Assembly (NCBI GenBank): GCA_015680685.1
Contig: MNCI01003660.1
Coordinates: forward strand, 939,751-1,003,750
DNA from: Gnetum montanum
Lineage: Eukaryota; Streptophyta; Gnetopsida; Gnetales; Gnetaceae
DNA: 64,000 bases
Direction of reading: 5' to 3'
Position numbers and translations under genes: made by a program. Within the stretch, counting starts at the first letter, position 1. Each line of letters starts with the position of its first letter. Shown here in pieces: positions 45,230 through 57,582 of this stretch. The notes under the pieces are model-generated. The model saw nothing but the letters and a program-made list of their open reading frames with translations. It was not told the DNA's origin and searched no databases.

Positions 45230-46100
45230 AGTGGTTATTATTAGAGCAGTTACTCTAATTATTAGAATGGTTATTATTAGAGTGGCAATTTCTCTAAAAT
45301 TAGAGTGGTAGTTTTTCTTTAAAAGTAGAGGGGTAGTTTCTCTAAAATTAGAGTGGCACTTTTTGTAATTATTAGATTAGTTTCTCCCAAGCCTATAAAT
45401 ACAGTGCCCAGGTGCATAATAGGGAATAGAGAAGAATAGTTTAGAAGAGGAAGTCTTTTAAGAGTCAAGTAGCAAAACTCTAGCCAAGTGCCCGCAGCAA
45501 GAGGTCTAAGTGTGGATAGATCTTTATTCAAGCATTATGTACCTGAGCACACCTTGTGTATGACAATAAAGATGAGCTCTTGGATTCATCCTTGCAGCAC
45601 TTGAGATTTTTTTTCTTAGTCATTTCCTTTATTTTATTTTATTTTGTGCACTTAACATTTTTGTTATTAGCACACACAGTACGATCACTTTGAGCATGTG
45701 TGTAACACATGCTAACATAGTAACAATTAGCATTTAGTAATCCTAGTAGTGTTGCGCTAGTTCAGGATGTGTACGACAAGTGAGAACGAATACTGGTGTT
45801 AGGATTAGTTTAAAGCTTAGTTAATCAATAGTTAAGTTAAATTAGTCACTTAGTTATCTTTCTCTCTCCTCCCTTATTAGTAGCAGGTCATAAAAACATA
45901 AAAGCTATAAAAATCATATGCCTCAAACTTACTTAACCATACAATTGTAACATACAAGTAAGTTTGGGAAGACAATGATCAATCAACCCTTCCCTGTTCC
46001 ACAAAGGCGCATAGGCACTTAGTCCTTGGAATTCGACCGGATCGTGCATGAAACACTTCTATTTGTATGGTTGAGCATAGGGGTACCTCTCCGCTCATCA
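45230..46100 (+). repeat. Solo LTR in the 3' end of atpA
   Basis: A related LTR with a CCGCTCATCA end at 46,100, a TATAAATACAGTG box near 45,397, and the shared 'gatagatctttattcaagca' segment near 45,517. No internal region or second copy adjoins it. U3 contains repeated TTATTAGAGTGG-like units, so the left end (45,225-45,270) cannot be fixed. The 3' flank TAAGT has no certain partner on the left. The atpA coding sequence on both sides dates it after the plastid insertion. Confidence 0.75.
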
Positions 46101-46884
46101 TAAGTTTTTATCTTTTTTAAATATTCTAGTAACTAATCTACAAACTATTTTACTTTCCTAATATTAAATTTATCTAGGTATCCATTCATTCTAGTAAAGA
46201 TAGTGGCTATTTTCTCCTCTATAGTTAAATAAGTTGACTAGGGTTGTTTGAGTAACTCATGTAACCATTGACCTCTTGTTAATTGATCTTGAATGCCTTT
46301 ATCAATATTAGAGGAAAACTATGTAAATTCCTCTAACTCTACAATTTGAGCTAATTCTAGTTTTAGCTTTCTTACTACTTATTTCATTGATTTTATCTAA
46401 GTTGTAAAACACACCCTAGAAATAGAAAGATGTAAATTAATAGTAGGACATATCCCTTCATTGAATAGATCAAAAGATAAGAATATTTATCTATCAGTAA
46501 TGGAAATTATATTTTTAGAAATATAAGTTGAAACATCTTGAGATTGAGTTTTAACTATTGGTAAAATAGTAATACTACCTTTAACCAACTAAATATTTAA
46601 ATTAGCAACTTGTTCTAGAAGATAGGAATGTAAGTAGAACACATATGTTGGATAAGCATTTTGGCAAGGTGATCTTGTTAATAAGAGAGACATTGTCGAT
46701 AAGCTTGTTCTTGGTTAGAGAGATCATCATTTATTATTAATGTATGGTTTTTCTTATACATAAAATATTCAGCTAAAGCTACTCTTGCATAAAAAGAAAG
46801 GTAATCTGTTGTTGCTAAAGAGTCCATGGGTTCAACCACAATAATGGTATATTTCATTGCACTACATTTTAGTAGCATTTTAAC

Positions 46885-47403
46885 CTATGTTTCACATTGG
46901 TTTGGAACACAAAAACATGGGAGCGTGGGAGATAGTATTGAAACGAGTTTGGGAATGAGGGCTACTTCATGGGAGTGAAGCCAAACACATGTAGAACACG
47001 ACTAAATAAATTAATTAATAATATAAAAAATTCATTTTCTAAGCTTAGTCAAGATTTTTAAAGAAATTTATAAATATTATAATGTTAAAACTATAATTTA
47101 ATTAAATCCTATCTATCAAAATAAGATACTAGTGTAGAAATAGAAAAAATGTTAGTAGAAGTGTTCAATTTATTATGTATGAAATTTTTAAGATTGTTTT
47201 ATTTTTATAAATATATTGTTGTTCATTATATCTTTATATAATTTTTACTATTAGATGTATTGCGTAAACATTAACAAAATTTTTTGAATTTATAAGTAGC
47301 TAAAGTCTAGTTGGAGTTCCCATTCAATTAGGAACAAGTTTAGGTACCAAAAACATTAATAATGAGAAAACTTTTGTGGGAGTGAGCTCCAATGAAACAT
47401 TAG
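46885..47403. mobile_element. MITE-like element in atpA
   Basis: A 519-bp AT-rich insertion without coding capacity. Imperfect terminal inverted repeats: CTATGTTTCACATTGG at the left and the complement of CTAATGTTTCATTGGAG at the right. It is flanked by the 7-bp direct repeat TTTTAAC at 46,878-46,884 and 47,404-47,410. The atpA frame resumes on both sides. A 7-8-bp duplication would fit the hAT superfamily (inference). Confidence 0.8.
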
Positions 47404-48085
47404 TTTTAACTACTTGAGCTATAGAAGAAGCTTATTGGTCAATGGCTATATATACACATACTATATTTTGACCTTTCTAGTTGAGAATGGTATTTGTAGC
47501 TATTTATGCCCAATAATTAATTGTTGTTGACCTCATTCAATGGGAATCATAGAATCAATATAAATAACTTCTATTTGAAGAGATTCAAAGATGGAATGCC
47601 TTAAAATGCTACTAGGAGTAGGCAATTCAATCAAGAAAAAATTTAAAGTAAGAATAGGTCCCCTATCATTAATAGGTTGGGCTAAAGAATTTACAATACA
47701 ACCTATAAAAACATCACTTACTGGTATTTGTGCAATTTTCCGCATGTTTTTATGAAACTTCCTTCTTTAATTATCAAGCCATATATCATTAAAATAACTT
47801 CAATATTTTGGGTTTCTAGATTTAGAGATATACCTACTATCCTTTCTTCAAATTTAACCAACTTCCCAACCATTACTTTGTAAAGATCATGAATACAAGT
47901 AATACCATCTCCTACTTGAAGAATAGTGCCCATACTAACTATTTGGATTTCATTATTATATTACATGATTAGTTGACATATTATACTACTAATTTCATTG
48001 GGTCTAATAGTTATCATTATTCCTTTTAAAAAATATTTTTCACTCTGATTTTGATAAAAAAAGAAGAATTAAACCACTAGTAGGA

Positions 48086-49285
48086 ACTACAAAAATTGTT
48101 CTTTTCTTTTAGCTTTAATTTGGCCAATATTATAGTTGATCATGCCTAGATGTAATTTAATATTTAAATAATTTCTCATAAATATTAAATCCTTTTGTAA
48201 TACTTGATAGGACACTTGTTGGACTTGATCAATTACTTTTTATTGCTCAAAAGAAATAATTTTATTCTTAGAATCCTCCAATTATTTTAAATTAACTAAA
48301 TAAGCTTGAACAATATCCTCTTTTTCTTGTTTTATTTTTAAATATTCATTTACTATAATTTCATTGACTCTCATTTCAATTTCTTGCAAACATGCTTATA
48401 CTTTTTCAAGCTAATGGCACACTTCTTTATATACTTTAGAATTTTGAATAGTATTATAAAATCTAGATTTTTTGGTTATATAATAGATTACTTAATGAAT
48501 GTGGATTAGCTATTCTTGAAACTATTTCTAAGTTAGAATAATTAATCTCTTCCCAAACCAAACATGAACCTTTTCATTTATTCATCTCTCCTGCATTGTT
48601 TTTTCCTTTTTAATTATCCAAGCCTACCTTTATAGTAAAATCAAATTTAGATAAACAAAAAACCACCTAAAATATTAGCTTTGAAGGATCTTATATCAAA
48701 GGAAAATTTTTTGATCAAGTTGTTTATATAATAGTATTTAATTTTTCTTTTTTTCTATTTTGGTTTTTTTTCAATAACACTTTTTTGTGTAGGTTGTTAA
48801 CTATTGAAAAAAAAATTGTTGAAAAATTAGGTAGATAGACAAAATATTTTTCATAGATATGAATGTTATATATTGAGAAAATCTTCAATGATGTCTTTAT
48901 TTTCAAATTTTGACAAAGCAAGTGGAAAGAATATGCCTTGTTATGATTATGTTATATCCCAACTTCAAGCAATTCTACTTTAATCATTCAAGGATTTTCT
49001 CCAAGTAACTACTATTTATTTTATGAAATGCTTTAGTTCTTCTATATTTCTCCTCTAGAAGTAATTTATTAAGAGTATGCAATTTTCTTACCACATAGTT
49101 GATTAGTCTCAATTGTATTACCCAAAAATACAACTTGCACACAATCCCTTTTCAAAATAGATGAGTATACCAAGTATTATGGTGATATTTATTCTATTGG
49201 TTTCTAATATATTGGTATTCAACCCTAAATTTCTAATGGAAGGTCAATAGCACAAATAAATTAAAGAATTCATAATTTCTTTCAT
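48086..49285 (-). pseudogene. atpF: Plastid atpF pseudogene with group II intron
   Basis: Remnant of the ATP synthase CF0 subunit b. Exon 1 is 49,143-49,285 (start ATG 49,285; LGLNTNILETNRINITIILG then ILIYFEKG), 143 bases, close to the usual 145. The intron starts GTGTG at 49,142 and runs to about 48,513. Exon 2 (about 48,086-48,512) shows LSNLLYNQK, ILYNTIQNSK, an IDQVQQVSYQVLQKDL region and NYLNIKLHLGMINYNIG. Stops and frame changes are present. It lies directly upstream of atpA on the same strand, as in the plastid atpI-H-F-A operon. Confidence 0.88.
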
Positions 49286-49450
49286 ATAGTCCCCTTTTAT
49301 AGATAAATTATAAATCAAAAAGTTTGTTAAAAAAAAACTCTTTATTCTAGCACAAAAATTCATTAGAACTAGAATAAGAATGGAAAAAAAATAAAAGAGG
49401 TAATGTTTTATAGGAAAAATTTTCTACCCTTCCTAAACTAGTGCGGTGGG
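49286..49450. other. Plastid atpF-atpH spacer, then element F
   Basis: Short AT-rich stretch upstream of atpF. No atpH coding sequence is visible before the LTR at 49,451, so the rest of the plastid segment, if any, lies beyond element F. Confidence 0.5.
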
Positions 49451-50307
49451 TGATGAGTAGCGAGGTACTTCTATGATCAACCATACAAATCACAAGCATT
49501 CACACATTATTCGATCAAATTCTATGGATGGGACTAGTTGTGGCATTTAAATCATAATGATTTGATTGTAGTTCACTGTCTTTCTACTTGGACTAGTTTT
49601 AGCTTTATCACGTATGATTTAGTCCAAAGTGAGGTGTATGATGTTGTCTCTAATTCTACGCTACTCCTGATGATGATAAAGAGATTAATTAATTAAGCTA
49701 ATGGTCAATAGAAAGAAAAATCTAACTAGCCTACATGTGATGGGTATCTATCCTTAATCGTTCATATACATCTTGATCTTTGTGAGACTACTTCTGGGAT
49801 TGCCAAGTGTATGTCATTGGGTGTGCCAAACAATACACTTCTAGATTACCAAGTATCTACACTTAAACACTCATGATTAAGGTGTGTGCATTCTAGTTAA
49901 TAATAGGAATAGTAAATAGCAATAAAGAAAGTAGTAAATAAAGAAATAATAATCTAAGTGGATGCTGCAATGATGGGAGTAATCTCGATCTTTATTGATA
50001 GTCATGTAATGTGTCCAAGTACGTCACACTTGAACAAAGGTGCCATACGATTACAAACATTACATTGCGAGCATGCACTAGGAATGATAATTCTATGGAA
50101 AGAAACTAAAAACTAAAAATATCTCTCTACTTCATACATTGTACCTTCCACCTCATCTAAGTGGCCAAGTGCTATATTTATAGGCAAACCTAGATGAGGC
50201 GATGTTAGATATTTGACATTGCTTATTGGCTCTAACATTGGGTATGTGAAGTTAGGGCTCCGATATCACATATCTAACATTGAGGCCTTCCAAATGATGA
50301 TTAATCA
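49451..50307 (-). repeat. Element F 3' LTR
   Basis: An 857-bp LTR, TGATGAGTAGCGAGG to GATGATTAATCA. The polypurine complement TACACCCACA abuts at 50,308. U3 near 50,200-50,290 holds decayed GATATTTGACATT / CGATATCACATATCTAACAT motifs. Confidence 0.82.
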
Positions 50308-50505
50308 TACACCCACAAGTGAATGTAAACTTGTCATTGACTTAAACAAAATGAGGAACAATTTCCTTACAAAATATTGGGCGGATATGGGATTATTGAC
50401 TGACTCAAATAATGAACAAAATAATTGACTCTTTGCATGCTATAGTGGTGTAGTACAAAAATGGAACACATTATTACAATCAAAAACAAAAACTAACTGG
50501 AAATC

Positions 50506-50784
50506 TCATGTGATGCCTAGAGGTGGTGGCTCTTCCTTTGGTTGCTTTCCTTCATCGCTAGGCTATTGAAATTTGTAATGATTGAGCAGGGCCTAAAAAT
50601 TTTCTTCCTCCATCCTTGGATTGTGCACTATCTAGGTTATTATTTCAATGTGTGATGGTGATAGTACATCCCAAGGACATGGTAGTTGTAGAAGCATCTG
50701 ATTCACCTTTACATACCATGCTACAAATTGTCATCGTTCTTCCTCGAAAGCCCTAGCTTTGTCTTTGAGCTCATGGAAAACCAT
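50506..50784 (-). pseudogene. ORF2 C-terminus of element F
   Basis: The minus strand reads HELKDKARAFEEER, then a Pro-rich region, MEEENF and the tail EEPPPLGIT with a stop at 50,506-50,508. This is the same conserved C-terminus as in elements D and G. At 50,784/50,785 it is cut by the 3' LTR of element G and continues at 63,191. Confidence 0.65.
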
Positions 50785-51634
50785 TGATGAGTGATGAGGT
50801 ACCCCTATGCTCAACCATAAGAATATGAGTGTGTATGCATGATCTAATCAAACTCTACAAATAGACTAGTTGTGGCACCTAGACAATTATATGTTAATTG
50901 TAGTTTTCTTTCTTCCCACCTAGACTAGTAGTAGGTTTGTCACGTATGGTTTAGTCCAAAGTGAGGCATATGAGGTTGTCCTAATTCTACGTTACTCCTA
51001 ATAATAGAAATATAAATTAATTAGACTAATAATGGAGGCAAAACCTAAATTAGCCTATGGTGAAGGTATCTATCCTTAACCATCCGTACACAGCTTGGAC
51101 TTCATGGGATTATTGCTGGGCATGCCAAGTATTCGCACTTAAATGCTTGTGATTAAGGCATATACATTCCTCTTAATGATAAGAAAAATAAATAACAATA
51201 AATTAAACTATTAACTAAAGAAGGAATTAAATAATTAAAACAACAAAAATTAACTAAGTGAATGTTACAATGATGAAAGTAATCTTGATCTTTATTACTA
51301 GTCATGCACGTGTCCAAGTACGTCACACTTGAACAAAGGTGTCATGGAATTACAAACATCACACTACGGGCATGCATTGGGAATAACTAGCTTGAAATAG
51401 AGAAACTAAAAATTGAAAACTAAACTGCCAAAAGGACTAGAAAGAAAAGAACTTCACTCGTCCCTCCCCCCCAAAACTGTCAACTGTTCACGTAACTGTT
51501 ATATTTATAGGCTAACACAAGAATCACAATATCATGTATACAATATTATATCTAGGCCACAATATCGCATACCGGATATCATGTACCTAATATTGGGTAC
51601 CTGATATCAAGGCATGGTAAACCATGATTTATCA
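50785..51634 (-). repeat. Element G 3' LTR
   Basis: An 850-bp LTR, TGATGAGTGATGAGG to GATTTATCA. Decayed palindromes (GATATC, AATATTG, GATATCATG) lie at about 51,525-51,610. The purine-tract complement TACCGTGATGACT follows. Confidence 0.82.
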
Positions 51635-51803
51635 TACCGTGATGACTAAATAAAAACTCATTCTCAAGTTAATACAATGAGAAACAAGCCCCTTACAAAC
51701 CATTATGAAGGTATGGGATTATTGACTACTACTAACTAACCATGCCACAGTATGGCAAAAATAAAACTTGGACACAAAACAAAAAAAAACAAAATGTTGG
51801 AAC

Positions 51804-54575
51804 TCATGTGGTTTCCAGAGGTGGTGGCTTCTCCATTAGTGTTTTTCCTTTGTCTGGTACTACAGGCTTCTAAGATTGTTGACATGTGTGAAGCACCTAT
51901 AGTTTCTCTTCTTCTATTCAAGGATCATGCATAGTCCATGTTGATGTCCCAATGTTTGATGGAGCTCGCACCTCCCATGGACACAATAGTTGTGAAAACA
52001 TCTGGTTTTCTTTGACATACCATGTAGCAAACTGTCGTCATTCCTCCCCATAGGCTCTAGCTTTATCTTGTAATTCATGGTAATCTATCAACCATCGAGC
52101 CAAATTTTCTACTACATCTCTTTGATCATGGTAGCTTGCTTTGATCACTTCTAATTCATAGTTTGCAAATTCTAATTTTTGCAATGTTTTCTTATGTTTG
52201 GAAAACTCTATCTCATACCTAGTGTAAGTGGCAGCTACTTTCTTCTTAAGCTGATTTCTCAGGTGATCTACTGTTAACATTGCTAAATTGACATATTGTA
52301 GATTTACCAACTCCATGTGCTTCATTAAGTCTTGAATCTATAGGTCCAGGCTTTTCAGCTTTGCTTGGTGGATGAAGGCATATGTATCCAATATGGCTTA
52401 CCAGTCAATGTGTTGAGCACTAAAAGAGTTAATGTGAGTCTTAGCCATATGGATATCCTTTTCAATTATTTCTTTGTACATCTCCACCTAATCATGGAAG
52501 TTCTCTTTCAACTTTTCATGCTTCTTAGCATCATTCTACCATGCACTGATCTCTATTACTATCTTTTGATGGATGGAGCAGACCTCCTCCATAGAAAGGG
52601 TTCTATTTTCCTTGACCAAGTGATTCATATCTTGGTCGACCTATACTAATTATTCTTGCATCTATTGAAAACTTTCTTTAAGAACATTTTTCTATTTCTC
52701 AATTATTATCAACTAAATATTTTTAGCAGCAAGTTATTTATTGTCCTCCTATAGGACCTTGAGAGCCTTAGCATGTGTGTATGTTTGAGCTTATGCCTTG
52801 GAAGCATCCTAATCGACCCGTTCTTTCTCCCTTGCCACCTTTTATTCTCTTCCAACAAATTATTTAGTTTCTCATTTCTAAAAACATCCAATTAATCAAC
52901 TGCAATGAATTGGAAAGGATTCCTTTGTTCAGCTTGTAGGGTGACAAGATTTTCTTGTAGTCTTTGCAACTTCACTTCTACATGCTTGGCCCTAACTTCA
53001 GCCATGACCAATTTTCCTTTAGTTGAAATGAGGTCTGATTGTACTACTATGACATCCTGAGGAATGTCAAACAAGGAAGTCATGACTTGTCCTATTTGTA
53101 GCAAGTGATCCAAAACATCCTCATGTTTTGTAGGAGTCATTGAGGAACCAACCAAAAATTGAGCATTACATGCTCCCATGAAATCTGTCAATGACACAAC
53201 AGGAACATTAAAAGATTCTTTGATGTGATCTATGACCACCTCTATTGTGCCTACTACATCCTGGTGTTGCATGACCACAAATGTGGCATCTTTACTAGCT
53301 TCTAATCTAACATGGAAGGATGCAACATTCTTAGAGATTTTTTGAGACCATTGGGACTCTCCTCCTAAAATCAATGAAATGTGTCCACTCACAAGGTCAG
53401 CTAAAATAGTGGGCTACATGACATTGTCAATGACCCTGAATAAATTCTCAGCATCATGACTCCCCCAACTAACCATCTCAGCAATGATTCTAAGGTGACA
53501 AATGGATGATCAATAGTCTTGTTGCAGCAGTGGTGATTGTTGGACTTGTTGTCTTATGGGTTTTGTGCTAGGCCATGCTTCCTATTATTGGTTAGGCCCT
53601 ACCATTTGAGGTGTAGTGGGCCCAATTGTTCGTTCTTCTTATTGCTCTAATTGCTCACCAACATCTATCCTTGGCACCAGTGGTTTGAGTAGTTTAACAT
53701 ATGAAGCATTTTGGGCTTTTCTAGGAATATCATTTGTATAGCCCAAAATTTTAACATGTTTTCACAACTTCCTGATGAGACAAGGGAAAGGCAAGGCAAG
53801 TTTTCCTATCTTTCTTTCTTCGAATCACCTTAGTATTTTTGTCAAATATAAATGGGGAAAATTTTCATTAAATTTTCCTATCAAAATTACACTACCCCAC
53901 GCCGTATAAGTAGATAGTCTATTTAAGCCTTTGGTGAGGAAAATGTGATAAGTGACAATCTTGAAGGAAATTCTCTCTTCTAGGGTCAATTCTCCATAAG
54001 CTTTATTTTCTCTATCATAAGCCTGGTTCAATCATAACTTTCTTACATCTATGTCTAAGTGAGTGGATAGATGAGCAACCTTTGGCCCTTCATTTGGAAG
54101 ATTTAAGACCTTTGCAATGTCCCTTATAGAGAAATTAATGAGAACACCACCTACATTAGCAATGGTGCCTTCTTCCTTTCCATGCCAAAATTGGTATGTC
54201 ACACCCAAATACCAGTCACCACTTTCTGAGAGAATGGACCACAGTGGAGATGCCTTGAGTCTTCACTACTTTGGGGGCACACTCGATGAAAGGCTTGAAA
54301 TTGATCTCCATGATCATAGCTAAGAAGGTGAGCTTCTCCTGAATAGCTTGGAGACATTCTAGGGACAACGTGAGACATTTCCTTAGTTTTGGGGCTCTAA
54401 CTTCTACACCTTCCACGTGGCTAGATTGCACTATCATAGGGGTTTCCTAATGAATGTTGAATGAGTGTGCTTCCTACTCTGCATGTTCTATGTGAGGTCC
54501 CTAGCCTCTACCTCCTCTTGGATGTTTAGTTGCTCCTTGTGAAGGCCCTGCTCAATCTCCTCTTTTTGGGGCCAT
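51804..54575 (-). pseudogene. ORF2 of element G (plant-transposon domain + coiled coil)
   Basis: The most complete ORF2: ATG 54,575 (MAPKRGD) to TGA 51,804-51,806, about 924 codons. Open stretches include 53,825-54,031 with LTLEERISFKIVTYHIF, then 52,892-53,392 (166 residues with MQHQDVVGTIEVVIDHIKES, a SMTPTKHEDVLDHLLQIGQV helix and a Leu/Gln-rich coiled coil), and 52,038-52,325 (coiled coil with EFSKHKKTLQKLEFANYELE). The tail ends PPPLETT. The N-terminal part resembles the putative plant transposon domain (PF20167-like, from memory). Stops and frameshifts disable it. The role is unknown; a structural or env-like relic is possible. Confidence 0.68.
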
Positions 54576-54933
54576 TTGTAATCACACAAAGATCAACTAT
54601 TATTAAGGTTGTGTAGAGAAATTTTTATTAACTCATATCTTATTGCCTTAGTTAACAGTCCATAATTATGTAGTGTGATTTTAGAGTTAGAAATATTTTT
54701 GAGAAGTGGCTCCAAAAGGTGTTATTATTTACCTTACATCATTAGGTTTCATCAATTTCTTTACATGTGGCACTTACAATCATTTGGGTGGCCTAGGTGA
54801 TTGATGAAAATTAACTTAGCATTTAAACATAAAATTTTTCTTTAGTAAATATTGAACTTCTTACCCATACGATATCCTTCAAATGATAGCAAATTTTGAA
54901 AAAAGTATGCACACTTCCTACTAGAGTACCACA

Positions 54934-54973
54934 CCCCCCCCCCCCCCCCCCCCCCCGCCCCCCCCCCCCCCCC
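54934..54973. repeat. 40-bp poly-C tract
   Basis: Thirty-nine C with one G (54,957) in the leader region between the internal promoter and ORF2 of element G. It is a possible G-quadruplex on the minus strand, but also a place where sequencing and assembly often fail. Confidence 0.95.
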
Positions 54974-55152
54974 ACAAGTGGAACACTCTAGGTTCAAATA
55001 GGATCAGACAAAATGGAAATGAGAATGTTATTGAGCTAGATATTGTGCTTGGAAGATGGAGAGGTGAAGCTCTAAGTCACAAAAGAAAATTTCAACAACT
55101 CCCCTAGTGCAAATGAAGGAAATGAACATTGAAGTAGGTGAGGTCATAACTA

Positions 55153-55205
55153 TATATAGGTAGGAAAGACTCGATATCAGGTTGGATGTGATATCGTGTC
55201 CCCAC
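55153..55205 (-). promoter_or_regulatory. Internal U3-like promoter upstream of ORF2 (element G)
   Basis: Read on the minus strand: ACACGATATCACATCC, then CTGATATCGAGTC, then the TATA box CTATATATAG. Two GATATC cores about 20 bases apart precede a TATA box, as in the LTR U3. The ORF2 ATG lies about 575 bases downstream. The equivalent in element D is at 3,995-4,076. Confidence 0.55.
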
Positions 55206-55259
55206 TGACATGCACCAAATGTAGGGATTGAGTGGAAATAATTAATTTTCAATATTTAA

Positions 55260-57120
55260 TGGAGGATTTGAGATTAAATTGGAAGGTTTAGGGTATTTGG
55301 AAAATTAATTTTGAGCCACCAAAAGTGTGTCCTAGTGGAGTCATATATTAAAATTTGTGAAAAGGGGCTAGGATAATGGTGTATAGTAATTGTTGAGGAA
55401 CGATTGATTAAAATGATAAGGGAAGGATAGTTGACTTAGGTGAGTAGTCGGAGCATGTGTTGGCAACCGTTTGGGACATGACCGCCAACGAGTGTCCTCG
55501 AACAAGATTTACGTGCTTGCTAGTCTTTGGCAACACCATGGCCCAGATACCTCCAAATAGACTCAGTAGTTAATGCGAGTATGTGTGTGTGTTGTTGTGA
55601 AAAATGAAACGATTGGGTTGTGTGTAAAATTACAAATGACTTAAAGAGATTCAACCAACTTTGCCAAGTACTATGAATTGTTGAGAGTTCTTATTTTTTT
55701 TAATTTCCTAGTTTATGCGGCCCTTATAATACCTACTTGTAACAAATAAAATTTTGCAAAAACATTTGAGCACAACTCCGCAAATCTACTTGTAATTTTC
55801 CCTAGAGAAAGAGATAGTTCCACAAGAAAACTAGAAATAGAGCAAGATTCAATGGAAATAGAAAGAAGAGAAAAAGAAAGCAGATTTGTGTGAAGATCTG
55901 AAATGTTTAAACAAGGTAAAATGATACGAGTAAACACTTCACAATAAAGCTATCCCAAATTCAATAACTACGAATTGTTCAAACTTCCAAGGCTCAAATA
56001 AGCAATTTCTTCAAGACAATCCTACTATGCTACCAAAAAATTGTTGCGTAAACTATCATGTACAAGACTCCATTTTGGCTAGATAATGGATGTCAACAAT
56101 TGCATTTAATAGAACCTTCAAAAGACTTGACAATTTCTGATTGAAATACCATAGAGATTCACTTTAAAGTTAAAATAAGCTATTTTGGTCTTATCAAAAT
56201 ACCAAAGATTTTTTGAACCCTCTTGACTATTGAATCATTCAACTGCTTGATTACATGTAGAGGCTCTCTTACAATAATTTCAATAACCATTCTTATACAT
56301 TGCACAATAATAAAATTCACTACTAAAATGATCTTAAGGCTTTCAAACACAAGCGCTTCTATGGTAAAATTTTAATAGAAATATTCTATTATGCAACAAG
56401 AACAATAAGAGCAATCTAAAAATCCCCAAATTACTTGCCAAGCATGATACTATGTAAACCACTAGCTAAACAATTTAATCAAAATAAAAAATAAAAAACA
56501 TAACTCACAGGACTACAACAAAGAGGCTGAAATATTGTCTTTAGCAAGTCATCTTACAAGCAATCTTTCACAATGTCTTCTTACAAATGCTCTTCCCCCT
56601 TTGTCCTTTTTTTTCTTCTAACCCCTGAAGCCTTTTTATAGGGTTCAAAAGGTAGTTAGATATTCCAAGATATCTTAGCTAACTTCTCTCCCAAGTAAGG
56701 AAGTTATAACTTGCCCAACAAGTTAGGAGATATTACTTGCCCAACAAGTTAGGAAGTTGTAACTTATACATGAAATTAGGAGAAAATCATGCTAACATTG
56801 GCATGTGTAAATATTACAAATATTTCTTTTATAAGCAACAACCTATATAATAATTTTTAAAATAAATCCAAGATCTCCATACTATAAGAGCTTTATACAA
56901 TTGAGAGCTTTATACAATTGTCATTTTATTTTAATTATTTATAATTTTTAAGTTTTTAAATGTTAAATATCATTGAAGCCCTAGTAATTTTTATGAACAG
57001 GCAGTAGTAAGAAAGTAATTTGGCATCCACCTTAATGTAGATGTTGGTGTTGGCGGCTATATCATTTTTTAAATGAGGAAAGCTGATCCTTGTAAATTTG
57101 TATAAGTAAATTTGCATTTT
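55260..57120. other. Unassigned sequence inside element G
   Basis: No family recognised. It contains small direct repeats: ACTTGCCCAACAAGTTAGGA at about 56,708 and 56,736, and GAGCTTTATACAATT twice at about 56,889-56,920. The first few hundred bases may belong to the element; the rest is absent from element D and could be a separate insertion. Confidence 0.35.
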
Positions 57121-57582
57121 AAATCCACGTAAAATTTACTGCTGGCTTCTTGGCACCGTTAAAACGCCTCCAAATGTGAAGGCTGAATGTGAAGGTGCCA
57201 GGCCTGAAACTACTGATTTCTACAAATAGTTTCAAATTATTCCAGACTGCAAGAACCATATATCAACTACCACCATGAAAGAAGGCTCTGCAGCCACATC
57301 TGATAATGTTTCCATGTGGTGTTCAGTTACTGCCACCATGTGCCATTGCTAAGAGTGCCCTAGTATACGGAGGCCAGGATGCTCGAACCCGAGGGAGCAA
57401 CCAAAGTGGATGTTCTCGCCTTCTTCTAATTTAATCTTCTGATCTCATTTCTAGCTCGAAGCATATGAGAAAAGGTTCATGTTTCGTCAATCCTAAATAA
57501 AACAAAAACAAAAAGCTCAAGAGTTCCTAACATTTAGACTTAGCATCAAGGAGCAAACTAATGGAGGGTAGATCTAGCGGCT

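Larger units (their letters stand above)
45170..48017 (-). pseudogene. atpA: Plastid atpA pseudogene, twice interrupted
   Basis: Remnant of the ATP synthase CF1 alpha subunit. Start ATG 48,017 (MITIRPNEISSII). Then [13 protein letters not shown], a [20 protein letters not shown] segment, IDSMIPIE and GQNIVCVYIAI, followed by a MITE at 46,885-47,403. It continues at [16 protein letters not shown] and [20 protein letters not shown] down to MNGYLDKF and LKKIKTY at 46,101. A solo LTR follows. The last residues, FTEEAKALLRKSIKEQ, lie at 45,172-45,225 with a TAA at 45,170-45,172. The Walker A region is not preserved. Stops and frameshifts occur throughout. Confidence 0.92.
16120..49450. other. Nuclear plastid DNA (NUPT) carrying later insertions
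   Basis: Pieces of plastid genome occur in one consistent order and orientation across this interval once the mobile elements are removed: 16,120-22,613, 29,671-about 33,255, about 37,150-37,631, 43,861-about 45,230, 46,101-46,884 and 47,404-49,450. Two split tRNA genes (trnV, trnG) and atpA span the insertions, which shows that the pieces were one insertion. The relative strands of rbcL/atpB, atpE/trnM/trnV, psbK/psbI/trnS and trnR/atpA/atpF are those of plastomes. All genes carry stops or indels, so the copy is old. It may extend beyond elements D and F. Confidence 0.92.
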
